Shown one piece after another: positions 1 through 10,000 of a stretch of 64,000 nucleotides of DNA. Where the stretch lies: the NCBI GenBank assembly GCA_015075005.1, contig JABTVC010000002.1:124001-188000 (forward strand), written 5' to 3'. The notes under the pieces are model-generated. The model saw only the letters and a list, made by a program, of their open reading frames with translations, ran no database searches and was not told the origin of the DNA. Made by a program: the position numbers and the translations under genes. The stretch is from Planctomycetia bacterium (GTDB taxonomy: Bacteria > Planctomycetota > Brocadiia > Brocadiales > Brocadiaceae). Position 1 is the stretch's first letter. Each line of letters opens with the position of its first letter.

Positions 1-1691
1 TATTGTCTATTTTTGTGGTGCTCATTACTACCGTTTTGTTTTTGCTTGGTCCGTATCTCTTTGGATATGCAATTGATCACGGCATCAACAAGGGCGATAA
101 GGCATTAATATACAGGACGGCATTGGCCATGCTTGGGATCGAAACATTACGGCTTATATTAGTGGTGGTGCAAAGTTATAATATTCAGATCATTGGTCAA
201 AAGGTCATGCTGGATGTGCGCATGGAACTTTTTAGTCACGTCCAATCACTTCCCGTCTCTTTTTTTGATAAAAATCCCGTCGGGAGGGTCGTCACACGCC
301 TGACCAACGATATTGCAGCCATCGGAGAACTCTTTTCAGCCGGTGTTATTGTGGTAATCGGAGACATCTTCATCATCATCGGGATATTTGTGGCTATGGT
401 GATGCTCAACTGGAAGCTTGCCGTCATCACAATTTCTGTCTTTCCCATCATTATCGTGATTGCCCTCTGGTTCGGGAAGTATATGAAGAATTCGTTTCGG
501 GAGATACGGCGCAAGCTGGCACGCATCAACGCCTATCTCAATGAAAATATCACAGGAATGAAGGTCATTCAGCTCTTCAATAGGGAGAAAAAGAATTATG
601 CCAAATTTGATGAGATCAATGATGACTACTTAAAGGAACAGGTCAAATATATCCGCTATTTTGCAGTGTTCCAGCCGGCAATAAACCTGGTGAGTGCATT
701 GGCGGTTGGCCTGGTACTCTGGTATGGCGCCGTGAGGTACATGCATGGTTTTCTCACCCTTGGCGTCTTAGTGGCATTCCTGGCGTACATTCATGACTTA
801 TTTGACCCTATCCGGGATATTGTAGAAAAATACAATGTTTTCCAGGGCGCTATGGCGTCATCCGAACGGGTATTCGGTCTCATGAGAGAGCCAGCCGAGG
901 TAGATTATATTCTTTCCAATCCATCGAGGGAAGTTTCTCAGAGAGATTTTAAAGGAGAGATAGAATTCCGGCATATCTGGTTTGCTTACAATAATGATTA
1001 TGTATTGAAAGACATTTCTTTTCACATAAGCCCCGGGCAGTCGGTTGCGCTGGTGGGGGTAACCGGCAGCGGGAAGACGTCGATTGCAAGCGTACTGACG
1101 CGGCTCTATGAAATCCAAAAGGGTACTATCCTGCTGGATCAGATTGATATCCGGAAAATAGAGAAGGTGGGACTGCGATACATCATTGGATTGGTAAGCC
1201 AGGATGTCTTTTTATTTGCAGGCACATTACGAGATAACATTACCCTATTCAACCCCATACCCAATGCAACAGTGTTAGAGACCATCGGGGCATTAGGGTT
1301 AATGCCCTTTATCGACCGCATGCCCAGGGGTCTTGATATGGAAATTGCCGAACGGGGTGCAAATCTCTCGGTAGGCGAACGCCAATTTATTTCTCTTTCC
1401 AGGATTATCCTTTCCGACCCGCGGGTGATAATCCTTGACGAGGCAACATCCAATATGGACCCTATCGCAGAGGTCTTGATCCAGAATGCCATTCAAAAGG
1501 TCACACAAGGCAGGACGTCCATCTTCATTGCCCATCGGTTATCCACCATCCTCCACTGTGATAAGATTATTGTATTAAACAAGGGCGAGAAGGTGGAAGA
1601 GGGCAGTCACGAAGAACTCCTGCGGTCAGGCGGTCTTTACAGCCAGTTATATAAGGTGTATATGAAGGAGGAGTTGATAGGGCATGGGTAA
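1..1691 (+). CDS. ABC-type exporter (permease-ATPase half transporter), 5' truncated by the window
   Basis: This is a fused membrane domain and ATPase of the MsbA/MdlB multidrug or lipid exporter type, working as a dimer in the inner membrane. The frame is open from the first codon, so the true start lies outside; 562 codons are present against a usual 580-600. Several membrane helices fill the first ~300 residues. The ATPase follows: Walker A GVTGSGKTS near residue 352, Q-loop LVSQD near 398, signature near 455, Walker B VIILDEATSNMD near 475 and H-loop IAHRLST near 509. The signature reads LSVGERQ instead of LSGGQ, a variant seen in some exporters. A partner half transporter may lie upstream, outside the window. 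The substrate cannot be told from sequence. Confidence 0.93.
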   Translation, partial: LSIFVVLITTVLFLLGPYLFGYAIDHGINKGDKALIYRTALAMLGIETLRLILVVVQSYNIQIIGQKVMLDVRMELFSHVQSLPVSFFDKNPVGRVVTRLTNDIAAIGELFSAGVIVVIGDIFIIIGIFVAMVMLNWKLAVITISVFPIIIVIALWFGKYMKNSFREIRRKLARINAYLNENITGMKVIQLFNREKKNYAKFDEINDDYLKEQVKYIRYFAVFQPAINLVSALAVGLVLWYGAVRYMHGFLTLGVLVAFLAYIHDLFDPIRDIVEKYNVFQGAMASSERVFGLMREPAEVDYILSNPSREVSQRDFKGEIEFRHIWFAYNNDYVLKDISFHISPGQSVALVGVTGSGKTSIASVLTRLYEIQKGTILLDQIDIRKIEKVGLRYIIGLVSQDVFLFAGTLRDNITLFNPIPNATVLETIGALGLMPFIDRMPRGLDMEIAERGANLSVGERQFISLSRIILSDPRVIILDEATSNMDPIAEVLIQNAIQKVTQGRTSIFIAHRLSTILHCDKIIVLNKGEKVEEGSHEELLRSGGLYSQLYKVYMKEELIGHG

Positions 1692-1841
1692 TTATTCAAA
1701 ATTATGGAGATTTTATAGTAAAATAAAATTAATTTAAATGTGACCTTTGCGCTTTACAGGATTCCCCAGGTTTTTAAAGATTTGAGTTAGGATCGGATGG
1801 AAACACGAAAATGCTGAAAAGAAAAAGGGAAATAAAAAAAC

Positions 1842-1870
1842 TTGATTTTTTTAAAAATGTTGAGTATGTT
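1842..1870 (+). promoter_or_regulatory. Candidate sigma70-type promoter for the Abi_2-associated RNA
   Basis: TTGATT at 1842-1847 and TATGTT at 1865-1870 are separated by 17 bases, each matching the consensus at four of six positions. Transcription would begin near 1877, directly before the hairpin at 1882-1924. The boxes are weak, so the call depends on position and spacing. Confidence 0.35.
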
Positions 1871-1876
1871 ATTGCT

Positions 1877-1931
1877 AGTATACCCACCGCGCCTCTGCTG
1901 AAAAGCACGCGAAATCCGGTGGGTTTTTGCT
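1877..1931 (+). ncRNA. Structured RNA upstream of an Abi_2 gene (abiF-RNA-like candidate)
   Basis: An outer stem ACCCACCG (1882-1889) pairs with CGGTGGGT (1917-1924) and is followed by a short T-rich tract. Inside it, TGCT (1896-1899) and AGCA (1904-1907) close a GAAA tetraloop, with GCG/CGC able to extend the helix. The element lies 27 bases before the start of a decayed Abi_2 gene. Families of abiF-like genes are known to carry a conserved small RNA directly upstream (the abiF RNA motif), and position and structure fit that. It could also be a plain terminator, although its upstream gene ends 190 bases earlier. I have not compared it with the published covariance model. Confidence 0.45.
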
Positions 1932-1950
1932 TTTATAGGGGGTTTGTTGT

Positions 1951-2243
1951 ATGAGATACGATAAGTACCCTACATCTTTTTAAGCAGTTATTTATATCCT
2001 TACAGCCAAGCTAACGTTAATTTCAAACCCGGAACGACTTTTGAGCGAGTCTGGTGCCATTATGCATTTGATAGGCCATTGCATATTCTTGTACTTGTAA
2101 TGGATGCTCTTGAGCGCATCGAAGTTAGCATCCGCACGCAGTTGATTTACCACCTTTCCCATCAGTATAGTGACTTTGACTATTGTGAGCATAAAAATTT
2201 TCCAAAATTGGACGCAGATCGTTTTGATAAGTGGATAAAATAA
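1951..2243 (+). pseudogene. Abi_2 (AbiD/AbiF-like abortive infection) remnant with internal deletion
   Basis: A ribosome-binding site (AGGGGG, 1937-1942) precedes ATG 1951, which reads MRYDKYPTSF and then stops. This looks like an Abi_2 N-terminus. Homology resumes in another frame from about 1990 to the TAA at 2241-2243, with NFKPGTTFERVWCHYAFDR and DALERIEVSIRTQLIYHLS, the signature segment of Abi_2 proteins (Pfam PF07751). The stretch between these two parts and the whole C-terminal half are missing, so the gene is dead. Its last stop overlaps the radC start codon. The family confers phage exclusion by abortive infection. Confidence 0.7.
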
Positions 2244-2944
2244 TGACAGAAACGAGTAAGACAACCGGCATTAAGAGCTGGCCGAAGGATGATAGGCCGA
2301 GGGAAAAGTTACTAAAGAACGGCGAGCGGTCTTTAAGCAACTCCGAACTTTTAGCGATTTTGTTACGCACCGGCATCAAAGGCAACAGTGCGATTGATTT
2401 GGCCCGCCAGATTTTAGATAAGTTCGGCGCCTTTCGCAATATGAGCCATACCGATATACGCGAGTGGAAGGGTTTTAAGGGACTAGGTCTGGCAAAAATC
2501 GCTCAAATCAAGGCCGCGCTTGAGATCGGGCGTCGCTATCGTGAGGATGAAGTGACCACCGGGAAGCAAAAGGTTGCCTCAGCCAAAGATGTCGTTAGTA
2601 TCGTTATGCCGCAAATGCGTGATTTAAAGACGGAAGTCTTTAAAGTGGTTTATCTCGATAGCAATAACAGGATTATTGCTATTACGGATGCGGCCTGCGG
2701 CACAGTTGACCATGCTATGCCGATTGTGCGGGAAATCATTCATTCAGCTTTGCAGAAGTTCTCGGCGTCGATCATTTGTGCGCATAATCATCCCTGCGCG
2801 AATATAACACCGAGTAATGAGGATAAAAAATTCACCAAGGAGTTATGTGATGCCGGAAAGCTGATGGAAATTAAGATTATCGATCACGTTATTATTGGCG
2901 ACAACGAGTATTTTAGTTTCGCGGATGAAGGAATAATGGTTTAA
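2243..2944 (+). CDS. radC: RadC-family JAMM domain protein
   Basis: RadC homologue of 233 residues. An N-terminal helix-hairpin-helix region (WPKDDRPREKL, then LSNSELLAILLRTG) is followed by the JAB/MPN+ metalloprotease-like domain with the zinc motif HNHPCANITPSNED near residues 183-196. The usual HNHPSGDPxPSxxD is slightly changed but the H-x-H...D ligands remain. A GTG lies 12 bases upstream; ATG 2243 is preferred because homologues begin close to it. Despite the name, RadC is not established as a repair enzyme. Copies like this one are frequent in defence and mobile islands, which fits the neighbours. Confidence 0.9.
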   Translation: MTETSKTTGIKSWPKDDRPREKLLKNGERSLSNSELLAILLRTGIKGNSAIDLARQILDKFGAFRNMSHTDIREWKGFKGLGLAKIAQIKAALEIGRRYREDEVTTGKQKVASAKDVVSIVMPQMRDLKTEVFKVVYLDSNNRIIAITDAACGTVDHAMPIVREIIHSALQKFSASIICAHNHPCANITPSNEDKKFTKELCDAGKLMEIKIIDHVIIGDNEYFSFADEGIMV

Positions 2945-2981
2945 GCATGTTTTCCCCTTGAGCTATAAAAGGAGGTAGTCG

Positions 2982-5447
2982 ATGTCCCCTGATAAACATA
3001 AGGAAATGGTGAAGTTTATATGGAGTATTTGCAATCTGCTCCGTGGCCCCTATAAACGAAACGAATACAGAAAGGTTATTTTGCCGCTTACCGTTTTAAG
3101 GCGGTTTGACTGTGTCCTTGCCCCGACAAAAGAAAAAGTCTTAACTCGCCATAATGCATTAAAAGGCAAGTCGGAGAATATTATCCGGCCTGAACACTGC
3201 CGCATTACCAAAACGGAATTTTATAACCTTTCAAAACTTGATTTTAACCGTTTGCTCGACGACCCCAATCATATTGCCCAGAATCTTAATAGCTATATTA
3301 ACGCCTTTTCACCCAATGTGCGTCAGATAATGGAACGCTTTGAATTTGGGCAGGAAGTCTTGAAGATGGCTGAGAAAAATCTGCTTTACGAAGTTGTCAA
3401 GGTTTTTTGCAGTGATAAGGTAGACCTTTCGCTTGAAAACGTGGATAACATGGGCATGGGATATGTTTTTGAGGAACTTATCCGAATCGGGGCTGAGCAG
3501 TCAAATGAGGAAGCCGGGGAGCATTTTACCCCCCGCGAAGTCATTGAACTTATGGTGAATCTTCTGCTTTCACCGGAAGAAGACCTTGCCAAAAGCCATG
3601 TAGTTAAAAAGATATATGACCCTGCCTGCGGAACGGGTGGCATGCTCTCAACCGCGGATAAATATATCCGCAAACACAATGCGGAGGCAAAGCCTATCTT
3701 GTACGGACAGGATTGGAATGACGGCGCCTATGCCGTGTGCAAGTCAGATATGTTGATTAACGGCTCTGACGCCGAAAACATAAAGCTTGGATGTGTCTTT
3801 ACTCAGGACGGCTTTGAGCGGGAGAAGTTTGATTATATGCTTGCCAATCCCCCTTTTGGCGTCGAATGGAAACAGCAACAGCGTTTTATTGAGAAAGAGC
3901 GGGATTCATTAGGATATGAGGGCCGCTTTGGTGCGGGCATCCCGCGCATTAATGACGGCGCGCTTCTTTTTTTACAGCACATGATCTCAAAGATGAACCG
4001 GCCCCAGGAAGGCAGCTCTCGCATAGCGATTGTCTTTAACGGCTCACCCCTTTTACCGGTGATGCAGGAGGAGGCGAATCGGAAATCAGACGATGGATCA
4101 TCGAAAACGACTGGCTGGAAGCGATTGTGTCACTCACGGAACAGCTTTTATAATACCGGCATATCAACCTACATCTGGATTCTTACCAACCGCAAAGAAA
4201 AGAAACGCAAGGGTAAAATTCAGCTTATTGACGCGCGGGAATTTTACTTAAACATGAAAAAGAGCCTGGGCAATAAACGCCGTGAAATCGGCAATGGCGA
4301 GGAAGGTAAGCCCAATCACATTGCGAACATTACAAAGATATATGACGAATTTAAGCAGAACGATAAAAAGAAGATAAAAACCGCCGATGGAGTCCTTAAG
4401 GAAATTATCGTCAGTAAAATATTTGATAACGAAGACTTTTATGGCAATGATATGATTATAGGTCGTGTTGGAGCAAAATGTGGAAATGTACATTTAGTAG
4501 AAGGTAAAAAATGGATCAGCGACAATGCACTGTTTTTATATAATGCAAAAGGGTTTGAATTGCAATATTTGAGCCTTATTTTACGTGTGTTAAACTTGAA
4601 TCAATACGCTAATCAAAACGCTCAACCACTTATTACTGGATGGATTGTAAGGCAGCAAATAGTAACACTACCATCAATAAAAGAGCAAAAAAGTATTTCT
4701 GATTTCCTCGATAAAAAATCCGCACAAATCGATGATCTCATTCAGAAAAAAGAGGAGATTATCAATCTCCTCAAAGAAAAGCGCGCGGCAATCATTAACC
4801 AAGCCGTCACCAAAGGCCTCAATCCCTATGCCAAAATGAAGCCTTCGGGTATTGATTGGATTGGTGATATTCCTGAGGGGTGGAAAATAGAGAGGCTGAA
4901 ATATTGGGTTGACTTGATAAATGAACCTGAAGAATCTGAGGACGAAAAGTTTTTAGTAGATTTAGACAACATCGAAAGTTTTACGGGGAAATTGTTGAAT
5001 GAAATTGAAGGTGGCGGGAAGGGAATGAAAATGTTTGCTTCCGGTGATGTTTTGCTTAACAAATTACGTCCTTATTTAGCTAAAGTATTTTACGGGGGAA
5101 ACTATGGGTGTTGTGGTGGGGAACTTTTAGTTTTACGCCCAAAAGACAAGATTGTTCCTAAATTTTTATTTTACCGAGTGTTATCAATTGATTTTATAAA
5201 TCTAATAAATAATTCATCCTATGGTGTAAAAATGCCAAGAGCAAATTGGGATTACATAGGAAATGTTTTTCTTCCTTATTCAAATAAGCAAGAACAACAA
5301 GCAATAGTTCGCTATCTGGATAGGAAGACAGAAGAAATTGATAGTCTTATAAAGAAAATTGAAGCTGCTATTGCGAAACTTCGCGAATACCGCTCATCAC
5401 TTATCACCGCGGCAGTGACAGGGAAGATAGATGTAAGAGGAAAATAG
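2982..5447 (+). pseudogene. hsdM-hsdS: Type I restriction-modification hsdM fused by deletion to hsdS, with an out-of-frame segment
   Basis: Residues 1-487 are an HsdM adenine methyltransferase with SAM motif DPACGTGG (about 213) and catalytic NPPF (about 289). The HsdM sequence stops after SKIFDNEDF and jumps in frame (near 4440) into the middle of the first target-recognition domain of an HsdS. The HsdS part then runs through its central repeat (KPSGIDWIGDIPEGW near residue 623), the second recognition domain and a C-terminal coiled coil. The HsdM C-terminus and the HsdS N-terminus are therefore missing. Residues about 357-389 are in the wrong frame: the alternative frame reads FTGDAGGGESEIRRWIIEN, the normal HsdM sequence. 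The cause is one base missing at 4051-4054 and two at 4146-4149, both T runs. A strong Shine-Dalgarno sequence (AAAGGAGGT) precedes ATG 2982. Activity is unlikely. Confidence 0.85.
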
Positions 5448-5456
5448 GAGGAACAT

Positions 5457-6170
5457 ATGGCCGAAAAATACTATGGTTCTTTAAATGATTTAAAGAAAAT
5501 AATAAATGATTCAGGAATTGAAGGTTCGTGGAGTGAGGCTGGAGGAAAACACACTTTTCGATCAAAACGTGGAGGGATATTGCATTGGTGGGAATCGAAT
5601 AACACGATTCAATTCCAGGGGAGTGTTGATGTTGATCAAATGCGAAATATAGTGCTGAAACCTTCTTTAGAAAAGAATGATCTTGAGTTCAGTAAGGGAA
5701 GACAACAGATATTTATAGTTCACGGACATGATACAGAAGCTCGGGACCAAATGGAGCTTGCTCTTCGCCGTTTAGGGCTAGAACCTTTCATTTTGATGAG
5801 TGCTTCTGGAGGAGGAAAAACAATAATTGAGGCATTAGAAGGAAAGATTGGAAAGAATTTCTCCTCAGATTTTGGAATTATTTTAATGACACCAGATGAT
5901 ATGGGGTATTCGATTAAAGATGGGAAAGAAAAGGAAGAGCCCAGAGCTCGGCAGAATGTAATTCTTGAGACAGGCATGTTGTTATCCTCTTTGACTAGGG
6001 AAAGGATCGCTATTGTTGTGAAAGGACACGTTGAATTGCCTTCTGATTTACAGGGAATAATACATTACGGGTATAACAACCATGTAAAAGAAATAATTCC
6101 GAAGTTATGCAAAAGATTTCAAGAAGCAGGTTTCGAGTTAGATACAGAGAAAATAATGCAGTTTGCTTAA
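5457..6170 (+). CDS. TIR-like nucleotide-binding effector protein (PF10137 type)
   Basis: A 237-residue protein. An N-terminal ~75-residue domain (HTFRSKRGGILHWWES region) is followed by a TIR-like fold beginning IFIVHGHD near residue 85. It continues with ILMTPDDMG and ARQNVILETG, the hallmarks of the family annotated as predicted nucleotide-binding TIR-like or CAP12/Pycsar-type effectors. Related TIR effectors deplete NAD when triggered by phage. It begins 9 bases after the hsdM-hsdS fusion with a clear AGGAGG site, so it sits inside the restriction operon. Its trigger cannot be read from sequence. The frame is complete and shows no damage, unlike its neighbours. Confidence 0.8.
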   Translation: MAEKYYGSLNDLKKIINDSGIEGSWSEAGGKHTFRSKRGGILHWWESNNTIQFQGSVDVDQMRNIVLKPSLEKNDLEFSKGRQQIFIVHGHDTEARDQMELALRRLGLEPFILMSASGGGKTIIEALEGKIGKNFSSDFGIILMTPDDMGYSIKDGKEKEEPRARQNVILETGMLLSSLTRERIAIVVKGHVELPSDLQGIIHYGYNNHVKEIIPKLCKRFQEAGFELDTEKIMQFA

Positions 6171-6191
6171 ATTGAACGATAAGGATCGAAT

Positions 6192-6401
6192 ATGAGCGAC
6201 CAAACAACGGAAAAAGCCTTTGAATCTTATTTGGAAGAAACCTTGATTAATAAGTCCGGGTGGAAACACGGTTCGAATAAGGATTGGGATAAACAGTTGG
6301 CTCTGTTCCGTTCCGAGGTTGTTGCTTTTATTAAAGAAACGCAACCGGTCTTGTGGCAGGAGATGGAGGCTCTCTATGGTGAAATACTTCCTAATAAATA
6401 A
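6192..6401 (+). pseudogene. Duplicated 5' end of hsdR (69 codons)
   Basis: The reading frame is nearly identical to the first 69 residues of the intact hsdR that starts at 7057: both open MSDQTTEKAFESYLEETL, and differences are few (for example KHGSN against KQGSN). The copy then meets a stop where hsdR continues. The similarity also holds at DNA level over about 200 bases. It has its own Shine-Dalgarno site (AAGGA) and may still be translated. It most likely records a recombination between two related type I restriction loci around the RhuM gene. Confidence 0.85.
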
Positions 6402-6435
6402 CAACTACGGTAGATGTAAGGGAGGATAATTCTTT

Positions 6436-7038
6436 ATGAACTCGGAAAATCTATCAAAAGGACAGGTTATCGTTTATAAGAATAACGTAGAAGTCAGGCT
6501 GGAAAAGGAAACTGTTTGGCTGAGCCTGAATCAGATGGCGGATTTATTTGGCCGGGATAAATCTGTCATATCAAGACATCTACGCAATATATTTAAAACA
6601 AAGGAGTTAGACAATGGAGCAACTGTTGCATTTTTTGCAACAGTTCAAGAAGAGGGCGGTCGTATTGTTGAACGAAACATCGAATATTTTAATCTGGATG
6701 TCATTATTTCCGTCGGCTATAGAGTCAATTCAAAACAAGGTACGCAATTCCGTATCTGGGCAACGAATGTCTTGCGCAAACATCTGGTTGATGGATACAC
6801 CATTAACGAAAAGCGGCTTAAAGCCGCAGCACACAAGTATCAGGAATTACAGAAAACATTGAAACTTTTGGCAACGTTATTCGTCTGTTTTTTGCAGAAA
6901 AACGGCATTCTCTTACGCAACGACGGGACAAAACGAATCGATGATAACGCCTTAGTTGCTTTGACGCTGATGATCGCGGTTAGCAAACCGCAGGAAAAAG
7001 ATAGCATGATTAAAGTGATATTAAATTTATTGGCGTAA
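6436..7038 (+). pseudogene. RhuM-family protein with an internal deletion
   Basis: Two hundred residues in frame, preceded by GGGAGGA. The N-terminal part (VWLSLNQMADLFGRDKSVISRHL, a BRO/RhuM-type DNA-binding start) and the C-terminal part (FLQKNGILLRNDGTKRIDDNALVALTLMIA) are well conserved. Full-length RhuM proteins are about 330 residues. The missing middle should include most of the Fic/DOC-like domain and its HPFxDGNxR motif. The join is near residue 146, at QKTLKLLATLFVCF. RhuM genes often sit between hsdS and hsdR, as here. An in-frame deletion leaves a possible product, but not a functional Fic enzyme. Confidence 0.78.
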
Positions 7039-7056
7039 TTCTGTTAAGGGAAAAAT

Positions 7057-10000
7057 ATGAGCGACCAAACAACGGAAAAAGCCTTTGAATCTTATTTGGA
7101 AGAAACCCTGATTAATAAATCCGGGTGGAAACAAGGTTCGAATAAGGATTGGGATAAGCAATTGGCTTTGTTCCGTTCCGAAGTTGTCGCTTTTATTAAA
7201 GATACGCAACTGACGTTGTGGCAGGAGATGGAAGCGCTACATGGTGAAGAACTTCCCAACAAATTAATAGCAACGCTCGCAAAAGAGCTTGATGTCAAGG
7301 GGACACTCCACGTATTGCGTTATGGTTTTAAGTTTTTTGGAAAAACGTTTCTCTTGGCTTACTTTAAGCCCTCACATGGCCTTAATCCGGATATTATAGG
7401 GCTTTATAATAAAAATCGCTTACGCATCACCCGCCAGGTTCCTTGCCATCCAGAGACAAATGAAACAATTGACCTTGTTTTTAGTATTAACGGCCTGCCT
7501 GTCGTGACATGTGAGCTAAAAAATCCCGGCACAGGCCAGACGTGGCATGACGCAGTTAAGCAATACCGCTACACGCGCAGTCCCAACGCCCCGCTTTTTT
7601 CTTTCAAGAAACGCGCGCTTGTGCATTTTGCCGCTGATGTGGATGAAGTCTATATGGCTACAGAGCTGAAAGGTGAAAAGACGTTCTTCCTGCCATTCAA
7701 TCGCGGCAGTCATACGGGCGAGGTCAAATGCGGGGCGGGAAATCCGCCACACAAGTCAGGGTATCGGACAGGCTATTTCTGGGAAGAGGTTTTGCAGAAA
7801 GATTCATTTTTAGATATTGTCAGCTCTTTTATGTTTATTGAACGCAAAGAAGAAAAGGTAATGGACAGCCAGGGCAGATCACGTTTTGAGGTTAAGGAAA
7901 CCATGATTTTCCCGCGCTACCATCAGCTTGATGCTGTGCGCACATTGATTACTACAACTAAAGGAGAAGGGGCAGGACAGAATTATTTAATCCAGCATTC
8001 CGCGGGAAGCGGAAAAACCAATAGTATTTCATGGTTAAGCCATCGCCTGGCGAGTTTGCATAACGCGCAGGATGAGAAAATATTTGATTGCGTGGTGGTC
8101 ATTACGGACAGAAAAGTCTTAGACCGTCAGCTTCAGGATGCGATTTATCAGATTGAGCACGCACAAGGGGTTGTGCAGGCTATTGACGAAGATTCAAGGC
8201 AATTGGCCGAGTCTTTGGTAGATGGCACGAAAATAGTCATCACGACATTACAGAAGTTCCCCTTTGTTTTAAAGAGTCTTTTAAATATTGCCGGGCTATC
8301 AGAAAGCGCGCAGCAGAGCGAAGAAGAAGTGAAGAAAATCAGACAAAAAGTGGCCGGATGGAAAACCAGGATATCTGGCAGAAAGTATGCCGTTATTGTT
8401 GATGAGGCGCATTCAAGCCAAAGCGGAGAAACATCGCGCGAGTTAAAAGCAATTTTGGGCGCGGGCTCATCCAGCGACAGCGAAGAAGAAGATGAAGTGA
8501 TAGATATCGTGGGTGAAGTAATGAGGTCGCGTGGCCGTCAGTCAAATTTGAGCTTTTTCGCCTTTACTGCCACGCCCAAGGGGAAAACAATCGAACTTTT
8601 TGGGAGAACCGGCGCGACCGGAAAACCAGAGGCATTTCACATTTATTCTATGCGTCAGGCGATTGAAGAGGAATTTATTCTTGATGTCCTGAAAAAATAC
8701 ACAACATATAAAACGTATTACAAGCTTATAAAGACCATTGAAGATGACCCCAAATTTCTTAAGAAAAAAGCGGCAAAACGGCTTTCCAAATTCCTTCATA
8801 TTCACCCGGTAAATGTTCAGCAAAAAACGGAAGTGATTGTTGAACATTTCAGACGTCACGTCCTGCATTTGATTGGCGGCCAGGCGAAGGGCATGGTTGT
8901 GGCAGGGTCACGCATGCAGGCGGTGAAATACATGCAGGCATTTCAGCAATACCTTAAGGATCATGGTTATAATGATATTCGTCCTTTGGTCGCCTTTAGC
9001 GGAACAGTCAAGGATCCATACACGAAGGCTGAATTTACTGAGCCGGGGATGAATATTGATGTTGTTACCGGTAAGCATATCAGCGAAGCACAGCTTGCGG
9101 ATAAGTTTGATACGAATGATTATCAGATTTTACTGGTGGCTAATAAATATCAGACGGGTTACGATCAGCCAAAATTATGCGCTATGTACGTTGATAAAAA
9201 ACTTTCCGGTGTTCAAGCGGTGCAGACATTGTCGCGCCTTAATCGTATGTTTCCGGGAAAAAGCGAACCGTTTATCCTTGATTTCGTGAATGAACCGGAG
9301 ATTATTTATCAATCGTTTAAGCCATATTATGACTCAACACAATTAGCGGGAGTGACCGACCCGCAAGGCATGGAGAAATTAAAGTACGAACTGGATCATT
9401 TTCAAGTTTACCATGGGGAAGAGGTTGAAGCTTTCGCGCGCATCTTTTATAAGCCGATTGAGAAGCAGACATTTAGCGACCATGCCCGTATGGAGAAGCA
9501 CTTGCAGCCTTCCATTGATAGGTTCAAGGCCATTGAAGACGAGGAGCAGAGAGAATTGTTTCGTGATAAATTAAGCGCATATGTCAGATTGTACGCGTTT
9601 ATGAGTCAGATTATCCCCTACGCGGATAGAGATTTAGAGATTCTCTACAGTTTCGGACGCTTTCTTTTGCCCCATTTGCCAAGCGATAAGACGACAACGG
9701 TTGTGAAGCCGGAAGACGATGTTGCGCTTTCGTATTATCGGTTAGAGAGATGTTTCTCAGGCATCATAGACCTGAATTCGGGCGAGAAAATTGATGTAAA
9801 AAGTCCAACAGACGTCGGGTCCCGGAAGGAAAAAGACAAAGAAGCGCCGTTATCCAGCATCATTGAAGTTTTAAATCAAAGGTTTCACACCGATTTTAAA
9901 GAAGAAGACAGATTGTTTTTCCAGCAGATTAAAGAAAAGGCATGCAACGATGATCGTGTTATTGAAACAGCCAAAGCCAATCCTCTGGATAAATTTGAGC

